From NCBI RefSeq assembly GCF_040712315.1, contig NC_134013.1, forward strand, positions 3,383,001 to 3,447,000: 64,000 bases of DNA. Reading direction: 5' to 3'. The position numbers and the translations under genes were made by a program. Below are positions 46,120 to 57,057 of this stretch, piece by piece. The DNA comes from Castanea sativa. Lineage: Eukaryota; Streptophyta; Magnoliopsida; Fagales; Fagaceae. Position 1 is the stretch's first letter; every line of letters starts with the position of its first letter. The notes beneath the pieces were generated by a model, which saw nothing but the letters and a program-made list of their open reading frames with translations, was not told where the DNA came from and did not search any database.

Positions 46120-46545
46120 TATTTTGGGTAGAAAGGATAATATTATTAAGGAGTGCAGCTAGCCCTCGTTAAAAAGGAACCCAACATTCATACATTATAC
46201 CAACATGGTTCAAACTAAGTAACAAATACACATCAGTCATCAAAAGGAGACTCATAAAGCAAAACAAAATCCTGAGCTTAGTGGACATCCTGCTAAGCAA
46301 GTGCACCAACACACTTGTTAGCCTTCCTATAGTAGTGGAAGATCCAAACTTGAGGAATTTTCCTTAAGACTTTCCCTGTAATCAACCACAATAATAGCAT
46401 TAGAATTGTTAGCAAGATCAGGGTCTTTAAGACGACCAACAGTAATCTTAGCATGTAGCTCAATTTCCTCTGCCAGCAAATTAAGTAATGCAAAGACTAA
46501 TTCCATTTCTAACAGCCCACAACTCAGCAGTCACACTTGAAGTAA
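46120..46545 (-). pseudogene. LINE-type RNase H-like (RVT_3) remnant, copy 2
   Basis: Minus strand shows DPDLANNSNAIIVVDYR, LRKIPQVWIFHYYRKANKC and ALA, a slightly longer version of the remnant behind the intact gene. The unit B copy lacks about 60 bases in the middle (the LANNSNA part). Confidence 0.7.
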
Positions 46546-46560
46546 ATGTAAGTTTGTAAC

Positions 46561-46982
46561 TTCAATATGAAAGCACAAAGTTTGTGCTTTCTTGACTGAT
46601 AGTTGTGCCACAAACAAACAAACAGTCAAACAATGAAACAAATATTCTCTAATCCTTATTTGAGTTATCTCTATTCTCTACAAACTCTACTCTCTCTCTC
46701 TCTATCTCTCTTATCTATATAATACATGAGACAGAGAGAAAGAGAGTCACAAACACAGAGTTACAAAGAGTCACAAAGCCAAAAAGCCCAACAAAAAAAA
46801 ACCACAGGCCGCAGCACAGATTCAATTCGCAATCACTAACATCAGTAATCAGTTCATCACTCTCAGTCTCATCATCAGTAAAAACACAAACACTCCACAA
46901 GCACAGATTGTTAAAACAGTTGATTCACAAATCACAAACATTTTATTAGGTTTTAATTCTTGAAGGAAAGGATCATAGATTA
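46561..46982. other. Intergenic, CT- and CA-rich, no gene
   Basis: It contains a (CT)n run at 46690-46710 and repeated agagtcacaaa phrases. It ends with gatta (46978-46982), the left target duplication of G2. It is not recognisably part of the kinase unit. Confidence 0.5.
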
Positions 46983-47595
46983 TGATGAGGGATGAAATCA
47001 CTCAGACTGTCCCCGGACAATAAGACACTCAGACCGTCCCTGGACGGTCATCACATCGACAGCCGTCCAGGGGTTAGCATCAAGATGAGGCCAATGCGCA
47101 AGGCCGTCCTTGGATGATGGCGAACCTACATCCCTCGTCCAAAGGATGCACACAGCCCGTCCCGAGAGGACTCGTCCATATAAAGACTCATGGACGAGGA
47201 TTTTACACTTAGAATTACTAAGTACATTTTACCACTCCGTAGTTCACGCCTAACTTCAGGCGATCGTTATATGAGAGAATATAACTCCTAAACGGTTGTG
47301 GGAGTTATCCACGAACCCTCGGCTTCCTCAAATCCATGAGAGCTTATAATCCCAATAATTGCTCCTGGGACACTATATAAACACCTGTTCAGACCAATGA
47401 AAGGTACGTTGTGCATTTCCTAAGAAATTGGAACTCCAAAGATATAGAGAGAAAACTGACTTTACCATCGGAGGGTTCTTGACCGGCGATCCCGGTTCCC
47501 TTTGATCGTTTTCATTTGTTTTTCAGGCCAATAAGAGAGCAAGTGGTCCTTTGAAATCCGGAGCATCCAGCCTACTAATCTTCCTTGCATCATCA
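46983..47595 (+). repeat. 5' LTR of G2
   Basis: It spans TGATGAGGGATG to tgcatcatca and pairs with 56445-57057. Confidence 0.95.
47376..47383 (+). promoter_or_regulatory. TATA box in the G2 5' LTR
   Basis: TATATAAA within gacactatataaacacc, unchanged in both LTRs. Transcription would start about 30 bases on, near 47410. Confidence 0.65.
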
Positions 47596-47597
47596 GT

Positions 47598-47615
47598 TGG
47601 CGCTGTCTGTGGGAA
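47598..47615 (+). other. Primer-binding site of G2
   Basis: tggcgctgtctgtgggaa, two bases after the LTR. The corresponding G1 site differs at three bases. Confidence 0.8.
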
Positions 47616-47689
47616 AAGCACTATTCACTATTCTCTTCATTTGACTATATCTTTTGTTGAGGATCAGCCTTTCCCAGACAAAAGGCTGA

Positions 47690-49158
47690 ATGGTTCGGAC
47701 AAAATCAAGGGCTACCAGCCCAGGCCATCAGGAGAGTAGGGATGCATCTAGCAATCCCTTCGTGATCGTAGGTCGGCGCTTGTCATGCAACCGCCTTCTA
47801 TTCAACATATACAATCCATGGCTGCCGCTATAGCAGAACTGACCCATCAGAATCAGGAGTTGAATAGGGAGATCAACCTTAGGAGGCAGCGCCAGGATGG
47901 GCACATGGAGGGACTAGCCTAGAGTCAGGAAGGTGGAGGAGAAAATGTCGAGTCTGAAAATCAGACAAGGGGTACCGCTTCAAGAAGAATGCCACACTTG
48001 GAAAGAGAGATGGACCAGATGAGAAAAGCCATGAAGGACATGAGGGAGAACATGAGGCAGGCAAACCCAGTGGATGATATGGTTCACCGAACGGACTCCC
48101 CTTTCACAGCTTCCATCAACAGTCATCCCCTACCTCCAAAATTCAAAATGCCTTCCTTGGATTCATATGATGGAAATCGCGACCCATGTGACCACATCGC
48201 TACTTTCAAGACAACCATGCACCTTCAAGGGGTCTCGGACGAGATTATGTGCAGAGCTTTCCCCACCACACTTAAGGGACCAGCGCAGGTGTGGTTCAGC
48301 AAAATACCCCCAAGCTCGGTGGGATCGTTTGAAGAGTTGAGTAAGTTGTTCGTCAATAATTTCATTGGAGGACAGCGCCACAAGCGTTCCTTCTCTAATT
48401 TGCTGACTATAGAACAAAGGGAAAATGAGAGCCTGCGATCCTTTATTACCCAGTTTAATAGGGAAGCCTTGACGGTGGACGAAATGGATGGCAAGTTGTT
48501 ACTGGCAGCTTTCCACAATGGAGTCAATTCTGACTTGTTCATTCATAAGCTCTACGAGCAGGAACCGCAGACCATGGCCGAGCTCGTCCACTCGGCCCAG
48601 AATTTCATGAATGCCAAGGACGTTATCATAGCCAAGAAAAGAAAAAAGGGAGAGCGCACGGAAGCGGGCCACCATCGTTACTTAGATCAGGGACCTTGTC
48701 CAAAGAAAGCTCGGGTAGACGAGAGGAAAGATAAGGATGGGAAGAAAGCAAGTTCCTCCGCAAGGAATCAGCAATATACGCCCTTAACCATGCCACTAGA
48801 GTAGGTTCTTATGCAGATCAAAGATGATCCGTCCTTGAAATGGCCGGATAAGATGAAGGGGGATCCCAACAAGCGTAATAGGAGCAAGTACTGCTGCTTT
48901 CACAGAGACCACGGGCACGACACGGACGAGTGCTTTGACTTGAAGCAGCAGATAGAAAATCTCATTAGACAAGGAAAACTAAGGAACTTCCTTGGACGAG
49001 ACCAAAGAGATGAGAAACTGAAAGCCAAGGTGGAAGAATCATCACGTCCCCCACTAGGAGAAATAAGGGTAATTATAGGAGGAAACTCGACAGCGCAGTC
49101 GTCCAAGTCAAGGAAGACATATTTGAAAGTGGTGCAGAACATCCAGCTATTTGGATGA
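47690..49158 (+). pseudogene. G2 gag
   Basis: ATG at 47690 (MVRTKSRAT) opens a short frame. A frameshift near 47770 and a TAG near 47920 precede the long open part (to 48804). That part has the Retrotrans_gag core: AFPTTLKGPAQVWFSKIPPS, RSFITQFNREALTVDEMDGK. After a TAG at 48802 the same frame continues to 49158 with the nucleic-acid-binding YCCFHRDHGHDTDEC. Gag forms the particle that packages element RNA; stops make this copy nonfunctional. Confidence 0.85.
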
Positions 49159-49275
49159 CCTTGTAAGACGAGGGAAGTAGACAAGCAGGCCGTAACGTTC
49201 ACGGACAAGGAGGCAGGACGACTTCACCACCCGCACGACGACGCGATAGTCATAACCCTACTCATTTCTGACTAC

Positions 49276-49683
49276 ATGACCAGGAGGGTGTTGATAGATA
49301 ATGGCAGTTCTGCAGACATTCTTTACTACCCCACCTTCCAGCAAATGAGACTAGGACGAGATCAGCTTCGACCAGTGAGTTCGCCATTGGTGGGATTCAG
49401 AGGAATGAAGGTGCAACCAGTGGGCACCATCACATTACCAGTGGTCGTTGAAACATATCCACAGCAGATAACTAAGGAGGTAAATTTCCTTATTATTGAT
49501 TGTGCATCGTCATATAATGCAATTATTGGAAGACCAACTCTGAATAGCTGGAAGGCAGTGACCTCTACCTGCCACTTGTCCATCAAATTTCCAATCGAGT
49601 ACGGAGTAGGCCAAGTACAAGGAGATCAGTTGGCCTCTAGAGAATGCTACTTGGCCATGCTGGCGATGGACGAACATATATAG
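49276..49683 (+). pseudogene. G2 aspartic protease domain
   Basis: The open frame carries VLIDNGSSADILYYPTF with the catalytic Asp, and YNAIIGRPTLNSWKAVTS, the flap/C-terminal landmark of Tat proteases. The gag-to-protease join has a stop at 49156 and the domain ends at a TAG at 49681. The protease itself looks intact within the broken polyprotein. Confidence 0.8.
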
Positions 49684-49830
49684 GCAATGAGTATAGACGG
49701 GAGAAGGATCGCAGCAGAACCCACTGAAGTATTGGAAGATGTCCCTTTGGACGACAACCATCTTGAGAAGGTTACTAGAATTGGGGCGAGCATGGAAGAG
49801 GGGGCAAAGCACTCTTTAGTCTAGTTTCTG

Positions 49831-50754
49831 ATGAAAAGCCTCGATGTCTTCGCATGGAATCATAAGGACATGCCTGGCATTGATCCGAGTGTCATTGCCC
49901 ATAGCCTGAACGTGTGTCCCTATTCAAAACCAGTGCGTCAGAAGAAAAGGATTTTTGCTCCTGAGCGAGACAATGCTATTAAGGAAGAAGTACAGAAGTT
50001 GCTTGTCGCGGAGTTCATCTAAGAAGTTTATTATCCAGATTGGTTAGCGAACGTGGTCATGGTTAAGAAAGCTAACGGCAAATGGCGAATGTGCGTGGAC
50101 TTCACTGATCTAAACAAGGCTTGCCCTAAGGATAGTTACCCATTGCCACACATTGACCAGCTGGTGGACTCGACAGCAGGTCACAGAATGCTTAGCTTCA
50201 TGGACGCTTTCTCAGGTTACAACCAGATACAGATGGATGAAGCGGATCAAGAGAAGACCTCATTCGTTACAAGCCAAGGGTTGTATTGCTACAAGGTAAT
50301 GCCCTTCAGTTTGAAGAACGCAGGAGCAACTTACCAAAGGCTAGTTAACCATATGTTCCGTCCTCAAATCGGGTGAAATGTAGAGGTTTATGTAGACGGC
50401 ATGCTGGTAAAAAGTCAGGACGAGGATAGTCATCTGGACGACCTTCAAGAGATTTTTGATAGGTTGCGGTGGTACAACATGAAATTAAATCCAAGCAAGT
50501 GTACTTTCGGAGTTTCGTCAGGGAAATTTTTAGGCTTCATGGTTTCACATAGAGGAATTGAAGCAAATCCGGATAAAATCCAAGCGATACTGAACATGGA
50601 GCCACCGAAAAATATCAAGGAAGTCCAGTCTCTTACCGGACGAGTCGCCGCCCTCAACAGGTTTATATCAAAAGCTACTGACAAATGCTTACCATTCTTT
50701 AAAGTCCTCGGGAAGGCTTTTGAATGGACGAACGAATGTCAAAGGGCCTTCTAG
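49831..50754 (+). pseudogene. G2 reverse transcriptase, active site mutated
   Basis: The N-terminal lead-in (DVFAWNHKDMPGIDPSV), then after a TAA near 50020 the fingers/palm (MVKKANGKWRMCVDFTDLNK, FMDAFSGYNQIQM), a TGA at 50374, and the active site read as YVDG: Gly at 50398-50400 replaces the second Asp of YVDD. The thumb continues to a TAG at 50752 (KLNPSKCTFGVSSGKFLGFM). G1 keeps YVDD, so the change is specific to this copy. Without that Asp no cDNA can be made. Confidence 0.88.
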
Positions 50755-50772
50755 GACTTAAAGACATATCTC

Positions 50773-51624
50773 ATGACAGCGCCGCTGTTGAGTCCGTCTG
50801 TACCTAGTGAAGAGTATTTGTATTTGGCAGTGTCCCCACACGTAGTAAGCTCAGCGTTGGTGAGAGAGGAGGGGAAAGTCCAAAAGCCGGTTTATTATAC
50901 AAGTCGTGCAATGAGAGGAGCAGAAGGACGATACCCGATGATGGAGAAGCTAGCCTTCGCATTGATCACAGCTTCTAGGAAGCTGAGACATTATTTCCAA
51001 GCTCACATCATCAACGTCCTGACAAACCACCCTATAAAGAAAGCAATGAACAAGTTGGAAGCTGTTGGACGGCTAGTACAGTGGGTTGTTGAACTTAGCG
51101 AGTTCGATATCAGATACATCCCAAGGAGTGCGATAAAAGCGCAGGCATTAGCAGATTTCATCGCAGAGTTTACCCCCAGCCACAACAACCTAGACAAGGA
51201 CGAAGGAATTAAAAAGTGGGTGATCAATGTAGACGGATCATCCACACTACATGCAGGAGGGATTGGAGTTATATTGAAGTCCCCCGAGAGTGACAAGCTG
51301 GAGTACCTGGCCCGTTTACAGTATCAAACCACCAACAATGAGGCTAAGTATGAAGCGCTACTTAAGGGATTGGAATTGGCTAAGTCCTTAGGGGCGGAGT
51401 CGATAACAATCAAAGGAGATTCTCAGCTAGTCATTAACCAAGTAAATGGAATGTGTGATACTAAGGAGGACCAAATGAAGAAATACCTCAGTAGAGTGAA
51501 ACGACTTGCACGAAAGTTCTCGGCGATAAGTTTTGTTCAACTCCCCAGGGAGGAAAATATGGAAGCCAACGCCTTAGCAAAAGCAGCTTCAGCAGGAGTT
51601 ACGGACGAGTACGACAACGTCTAG
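50773..51624 (+). pseudogene. G2 RNase H plus archaeal-type RNase H
   Basis: An open 283-codon stretch whose first in-frame ATG is at 50773. First half: RT-linked RNase H (YLAVSPHVVSSALVREEGK, RYPMMEKLAFALITASRKL). Second half: the extra RNase H with VDGSST, NNEAKYEALLKGLELAK, GDSQLVINQVNG. The last catalytic position reads EANALAK where the G1 copy has ADHLAK, so its metal-binding Asp is probably lost. The dual RNase H places G2 in the Tat lineage. It ends at a TAG before the integrase part. Confidence 0.82.
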
Positions 51625-51627
51625 TAT

Positions 51628-52914
51628 ATGCCAAGTATAGACATTCCTGACATACAGCAGATAGGAGGAGGAGAGAATTGGACGAGTCCAATAGTAGTTT
51701 ATCTTAAAGATGGAAGGTTTCTAAAGGACAGAGATGAAGCTAGGAAGTTAAGGGTCAGGGCAGCCAAGTACGTCCTCATAAATGAAGTGTTGTACAAGCG
51801 AGGTTTTTCTCAGCCTTATTTAAGGTGCTTGGCTCCTGACGAGTCAAATTATGTTTTGAGGGAAGTCCATGAAGGAGCATGTGGAAACCATTCAGGGGCG
51901 AGATCACTAATCCATAAGATCATCCGTGACGGCTACTATTGGCCTACAATGCAGGCGGATGCCAAAGCTTATGTCAAGGTATGTGACCAGTGTCAGCGCT
52001 ATAGCAATGTACCTAGACGGCCGTCGAAGTACCAGACCCCAATGACGGCCTCGTGGCCCTTTGCACAGTGGGGATTGGATATCTTAGGTCCCTTCCCCAT
52101 GGGAACCAGACAAATGAAGTTTTTGGTGGTAGGAATCGATTACTTTACCAAGTGGGTAGAAGCCGAGCCTCTTGCGGCGATCACTCAGCAAAACGTGAAA
52201 AATTTTGTATGGAAGAATATTTTATGTCGGTTCGAAGTACCCAGGGTATTGGTATCGGACAACGGACGTCAATTCCACAACGCACCCTTCAGGGACTTTT
52301 GCAATCATTTTGGAATCAAGAATCACTATTCCTCGCCCTCCCATCCACAGGCAAATGGACAAGCAGAAGTAGCAAACCGATCCTTGTTGAAAATCATCAA
52401 GACTCAGCTCGAGGGGGCAAAAGGGATATGGCCAGACGAGTTACCAGGTGTTCTTTGGGCCTATAGGACGACTGTACGAACTCCGACAGGAGAGACCCCC
52501 TTTAAACTAGCCTATGGAAGCAAAGCTGTCATACCAGCAGAAGTTCATATGGCTAATCACCGAGTAAGGGAGTATCAAGAGAAAGACAATGGGGAACAAC
52601 TTCGTCTTGACCTCGATCTTATTGACGAGGTAAGAATGGATGCAGAGCAAAGGATAGCAAGATACAAGAATCTTATGGCTAGACAACATGATGCCATGGT
52701 AAAACCCAGACGGTTCAGTGTGGGGGACCTTGTCCTCAAAAGAGTCTCCTTGGCAACCAGGAACCCAGCTTATGAAAAATTGGGACCTAATTGGGAGGGG
52801 CCATACAGGGTAATCAACTGTAAGAGGCAGGGGTCTTACTACCTGGAAGCTTTGAACGGACGGAAGTTAGAACATCCCTGGAATGTGGAACACCTAAGGA
52901 GGTACTATCAGTAA
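51628..52914 (+). CDS. G2 integrase, open reading frame
   Basis: 428 residues, uninterrupted to TAA at 52912. Zinc-binding HHCC: His and His around HEGACGNHSGARSLIHK and CDQC. Catalytic core: Asp in WGLDILGPFPMG, Asp in VSDNGRQF, Glu in ANGQAEVANRSLL, all present. C-terminal part has FSVGDLVLKRV and GPNWEGPYRV. The only complete pol domain in the window. It is part of the gag-pol polyprotein and has no independent start signal that I can argue for, so expression alone is doubtful. Confidence 0.88.
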   Translation: MPSIDIPDIQQIGGGENWTSPIVVYLKDGRFLKDRDEARKLRVRAAKYVLINEVLYKRGFSQPYLRCLAPDESNYVLREVHEGACGNHSGARSLIHKIIRDGYYWPTMQADAKAYVKVCDQCQRYSNVPRRPSKYQTPMTASWPFAQWGLDILGPFPMGTRQMKFLVVGIDYFTKWVEAEPLAAITQQNVKNFVWKNILCRFEVPRVLVSDNGRQFHNAPFRDFCNHFGIKNHYSSPSHPQANGQAEVANRSLLKIIKTQLEGAKGIWPDELPGVLWAYRTTVRTPTGETPFKLAYGSKAVIPAEVHMANHRVREYQEKDNGEQLRLDLDLIDEVRMDAEQRIARYKNLMARQHDAMVKPRRFSVGDLVLKRVSLATRNPAYEKLGPNWEGPYRVINCKRQGSYYLEALNGRKLEHPWNVEHLRRYYQ

Positions 52915-52917
52915 CAA

Positions 52918-53907
52918 GCAGGGACGAGGGAAGTCAATAACAAAGTTACAGCTATGACTTATGTTCAGTTATACTTACTGATGTGTTACTACTATTATGG
53001 TGTGTTAAGAATAAAAAGTGCACTAGTTCTTAAACTTTTGCACCGTTTGCAGACCAGCTTATGAAAGACGAGGTTATGTATTCTTCTTAAGTATTCCAAT
53101 AAGGCACTAACTTATAAGCATGTGCCACGATTGTGAACAATGTTCATGTAATAATATGGTTTGGCTTTCTTGTGTATTTGATGCATAAATCTAGTTTCCA
53201 TAATAATGCCCACGGAAGGGATAAAAGCCTGGGACGAATGAAAATCTTTGGATGCAGAAGTATTCGTCCAAGCTTTCCTTTAAATAACTAAGGCATGCTC
53301 GTCCAAGCTTTCCTTTAAATAAGGATAAAGCAGAGAAATAAGCTAAGGCATACTCATCCAAGCTTTCCTTTAAATAAGGATAAAGCAAAAAGAAAAAGCC
53401 AAGGCCCACTCGTCTAACAAAGAAGGCAGGCGCTAAGGCATAACATCCCAAAGACGAGAAGCTAGTCAAGATGCCTCAATGTATTGGGACGAGTAACACA
53501 TAAAACTTCTTACGGGAAAGACGAGTAATAATTGCCTAAAAGAAACAAAAGCAAGGCAATCATCATTATCGTCCTAAGTGGGTTGTCCACGAGGAAATCA
53601 CTTGGACGATCATTCAACACTTAGAAAAAAAGCATAAAAGATAAAAATAAAGTATAAACTCGTCCATGGAATAACAATGATAGATGAAAATAAACATTCA
53701 TTAGAAATTAAGGGCAGATGACCACCGTCCAAAAACCCTTATAAAATACGCTTTAAAAAAGACAATTGTCAATAAACTCGTCCAGAGCACTCTGGATGAG
53801 GTAATTGTACTCTTAATACATTTTAAGAAAGGAAAAAAAGAGAGAGGTCCTAAAACAACGGACCAAAATAAAAACAACATTAACTACAACATTAATTTAA
53901 AAAATTG
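52918..53907. repeat. G2 spacer between integrase and antisense gene, with tandem repeats
   Basis: At 53255-53400 about three copies of ctcgtccaagctttccttta plus aataaggataaagc lie in tandem. The rest is noncoding and dotted with gtcc/ggac words. G1 has its mini-hairpin repeats at the same place, so the position but not the sequence is conserved. Confidence 0.75.
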
Positions 53908-56079
53908 TCAAGAAAGGGGGGCGTCTACGTTGGGATCGTCCTGAGCTGGTTTGGTGGAGGCATCGTCCTCAATATTAACGTCATCTGAACCCGTTTAGAG
54001 AAGGGAACTTGTAGCAGCGCCAAGATTAAGTTTAATGGAGCTAAAGTCAATTCCAGGAAAGTTGTCTATAGCGTCCATCCTAAAATCCTCGAACACTACT
54101 GCATAGTTAGTGTCCAGCAGGTCAGTAAACTCTTTAGACGCTTTGAATTCCTCCACTGCCTTGTCCTTAGCCTTCTTGAGGAGGAGACTTAGCTCGTCAT
54201 TCTTCTTTTGAAAAAGCCAAGACGGTCGTCCTTCCTCACAGCATCAGATTTTAGCTCCTCCACCAAAACGCTCAACCCTTTAGCCTTGTCCTTGGCCTTG
54301 TTCGCCACCTCAGCCCAAGTCCTGCAATCGTTCTTGATCTCTTCTATCTTCTTCTCCAGAAGGATCCTCATCTTATCCATCTCTGTGGCTTGCCTGGACA
54401 CAGCTATGAACTTCGACATTGCCTGCATAGAAGACGAGAGTTTAAGAGACGACATTAGATAACATAGTTAAAGAGGACGAACCAAAGGCACTTACCTTAA
54501 AAAGGTCGTGAACACCGGAATGCTCAAACTCCTTTAAGGACATGTCATAGCACGCAGCCATGTCCTCGCCTGTCACAGCCTCTTGGAATCGCTCCCAAGC
54601 TAGATCCTCGTTCTCCAATAAATTTGTAAAAACCCTTTGAGAAGGTTAGGACGAAGCAGGAGCATAGGACTTGGACGGGGCAATGTCAACAGGTGTAGAC
54701 GGGTCTACGTCGACGATTGTAACGGACGGCAGGGAGGAAGGAGGTTCGGACCTAGCAATCTCAGGCCTGGACGAGCCATGCTTGGCGTTCTTCCCCCGAC
54801 GGCTAGGCAAGCTTCCCAGATCTAAATTTTTGGACAAGCTCTTTCTCTTGTCTCCAGCAGCAGGACGAGCTTCAAGTCTAGCCACTTCCTCGACCACCTC
54901 TTTTCCCTTATTTTCTTTCATGGTTGCCATTCCTAAAAATAAAAACAAGTAAATAAATTATAATAATAAAATAAAGGAAAAAATACACACGTCTTAAAGA
55001 ATAAAAACACTCACGTCTACGGACGATTAGTTCGTGCGCAAGGGCTTCGACAGACGGATCAGGGCCAAGCCTCCACCTATGTAGACGTTGAAGGGTCACC
55101 AACGAGTGAAAATCTCTCTCGAGGTGTAGACGAGCCCTGTGGACGTGATCACGGTGGAACTTACTTAAAGAAGGACGCCTAACAGCTGCAAAAGGAAGAG
55201 GAAAATTAAGTTTAAGCCACTGTTTAAAAATATAACTCAACAAAATCAATAAAAAAGAGTGAAGGAAAAACACGACATACCTTCTTGACGAAGGTTCCCT
55301 AATTCTCCAATATAAGGAGGGAATGTATCTCTACCAACCTCGATAGGCTGCCCTGCCCAGAAACCAGAGTCAAAGAAAAATTCTGTCTTCCAGTTTCTGT
55401 CAGACGAGGGTAAGGACCTGATCAGCCTACAGTCATTGCCCCTGGCTGTAAACTGATAAAAGCCTAGAGATTGACTTATCTCGAAGGGTTTATAACAATA
55501 TAGGAACTCGTCCACGGTGATAGGACGGTTCCCATCAAACACCTCCCTCCACAAGACTTGCATAGAGACAATAAGTCTCCACGCATTGAGGTTAAATTGA
55601 CAAACCCCCAAACCAAGTCTGGTAAGCAATTCCCTGGCAAAGGCATTTAAAGGAAACCTAAGCCCCCCTAACAGGTAAGCTTCATAAACACCTATCCCAA
55701 AACGGGGTTGACAACACCATTCCCCTCGGACGGCTAACCTAGGGTTTAGATCGTCTGGAATCTGGAACCAACTCCTAAGAGCGTCTAACCTCTTCTCGTC
55801 CGTCTTTGAAGGAATTTCAATGGCACAACTATATATTGTTTCTTTTTCGTCTAAAGGAAAGGACGATGGGATGCTTGTCGAGGTATCAGCCCCAGAGGCT
55901 GTCCTCGTCCTAATACTCTCTTGAAAGGTTTCTACAGGAACTCCAAGAACACCAGAGGTGTATTCCTCAGTTGTGTGGCCACTACTACTACTGGCATCAC
56001 TGGAGGTGCTATAACTAGAGGAGTCGTGATACTCGTCTATGGCCTTGACCACACTGTCGCTAGACGAACAGGAGGCCAT
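53908..56079 (-). pseudogene. Antisense four-exon gene of G2, PF04195-like protein, nearly intact
   Basis: Minus strand, opposite to gag-pol. Exon 1 (56079-55281) starts ATG, has a Ser-rich leader, then the domain shared with G1 (SWFQIPDDLNPRL, FGIGVYEAYLLGGLRFP, NLNAWRLIVSMQ, VDEFLYCYKPFE), which I read as Pfam PF04195 'putative gypsy type transposon'. Introns 55186-55280, 54933-55014 and 54423-54495 have GTATGT/GTGAGT/GTAAGT donors and AG acceptors. Exon 3 carries a Lys-rich piece, exon 4 a coiled coil (MDKMRILLEKKIEEIKND) and an acidic tail ending at 53908. A TAA near 54645 and a frameshift near 54210 break it. No known function. Confidence 0.75.
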
Positions 56080-56247
56080 TAAGAATGTCCTAATACTTAA
56101 AAAGGAAAGCTTGAGTTAGAGTAAAGGGAGTACCTGGCTCTAGACGAAGGATACTAAGGACGCTAAGGATATTCTTAGATGAAGCTATGGACGAGAGTGT
56201 CAAAGTAGAAAATTTGAAAAAGTGAAAGGGGCATGAGAGGGAAACCA

Positions 56248-56256
56248 CTATTTATA
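56248..56256 (-). promoter_or_regulatory. Candidate TATA box of the G2 antisense gene
   Basis: TATAAATAG on the minus strand, about 170 bases before the ATG, in the context tctacctataaatag that recurs in G1 as tctacctataagtcc. Confidence 0.55.
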
Positions 56257-56430
56257 GGTAGAAAAGTCTCGGTAATCGTAATGACGGAACCGATGAGAAA
56301 GCGACACATGGCATATGCCTCGAGGAAGTAAAACTACATGACCAACCCCCTATGAATGTGTGACACGTGGAACGCTTCTAAAAAAAAAAAGACTCATCCT
56401 AAAGCGTGTTGATACGCTGCATAACCCCTG

Positions 56431-56444
56431 GACGAGGGGGCAAC
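56431..56444 (+). other. Polypurine tract of G2
   Basis: gacgagggggcaac directly before the 3' LTR. Confidence 0.85.
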
Positions 56445-57057
56445 TGATGAGGGATGAAGACACTCAGACCATCCCTGGACAGTAAGACACTCAGACCGTC
56501 CCTAGACGGTCATCACATCGACAGCCGTCCAGGGGTTAGCATTAAGACGAGGCCAATGAGCAAGGTCGTCCTTGGATGATGGCGAACCTACATCCCTTGT
56601 CCAAAGGATGCGCACAGCCCGTCCCAAGAAGACTCGTCCATATAAAGACTCATGGACGAGGATTTTACACTTAGAATTACTAAGTACATTTTACCACTCC
56701 GTAGTTCACGCCTAACTTCAGGCGACCGTTATATGATAAAATATAACTCCTAAACGGTTGTGGGAGTTATCCACGAACCCCCGACTTCCTCAAATCAAGG
56801 AGAGCTTATAATCCCAATAATTGCTCCTGGGACACTATATAAACACCTGTTCAAACCAATGAAAGGTACATTGTGCATTTCCCAAGAAATTGGAACTCCA
56901 AAGATATAGAGAGAAAACTGACTTTACCATCGGAGGGTTCTTGACCGGCGATCCCGGTCCCCTTTGATCGTTTTCATTTGTTTTTCAGGCCAATAAGAGA
57001 GCGAGTGGTTCTTTCAAATCCGGAGCATCCAGCCTACTAATCTTCCTTGCATCATCA
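56445..57057 (+). repeat. 3' LTR of G2
   Basis: It spans TGATGAGGGATG to tgcatcatca, followed by the gatta duplication. Confidence 0.95.

Larger units (their letters stand above)
46983..57057 (+). mobile_element. Tat-clade Ty3/gypsy element G2, complete ends, forward
   Basis: A 10.1 kb element has 613-bp LTRs at 46983-47595 and 56445-57057 and perfect gatta duplications (46978-46982, 57058-57062). Order: primer site, gag, protease, RT, RNase H, archaeal RNase H, integrase, repeat-bearing spacer, antisense gene, polypurine tract. LTRs differ at about 29 of 613 positions by eye, so it is much younger than G1. Integrase is open end to end, but gag, PR/RT joints carry stops and the RT active site is mutated, so it cannot move by itself. 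Both coding strands and the LTR are rich in the word ggacgag/ctcgtcc. Confidence 0.95.
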
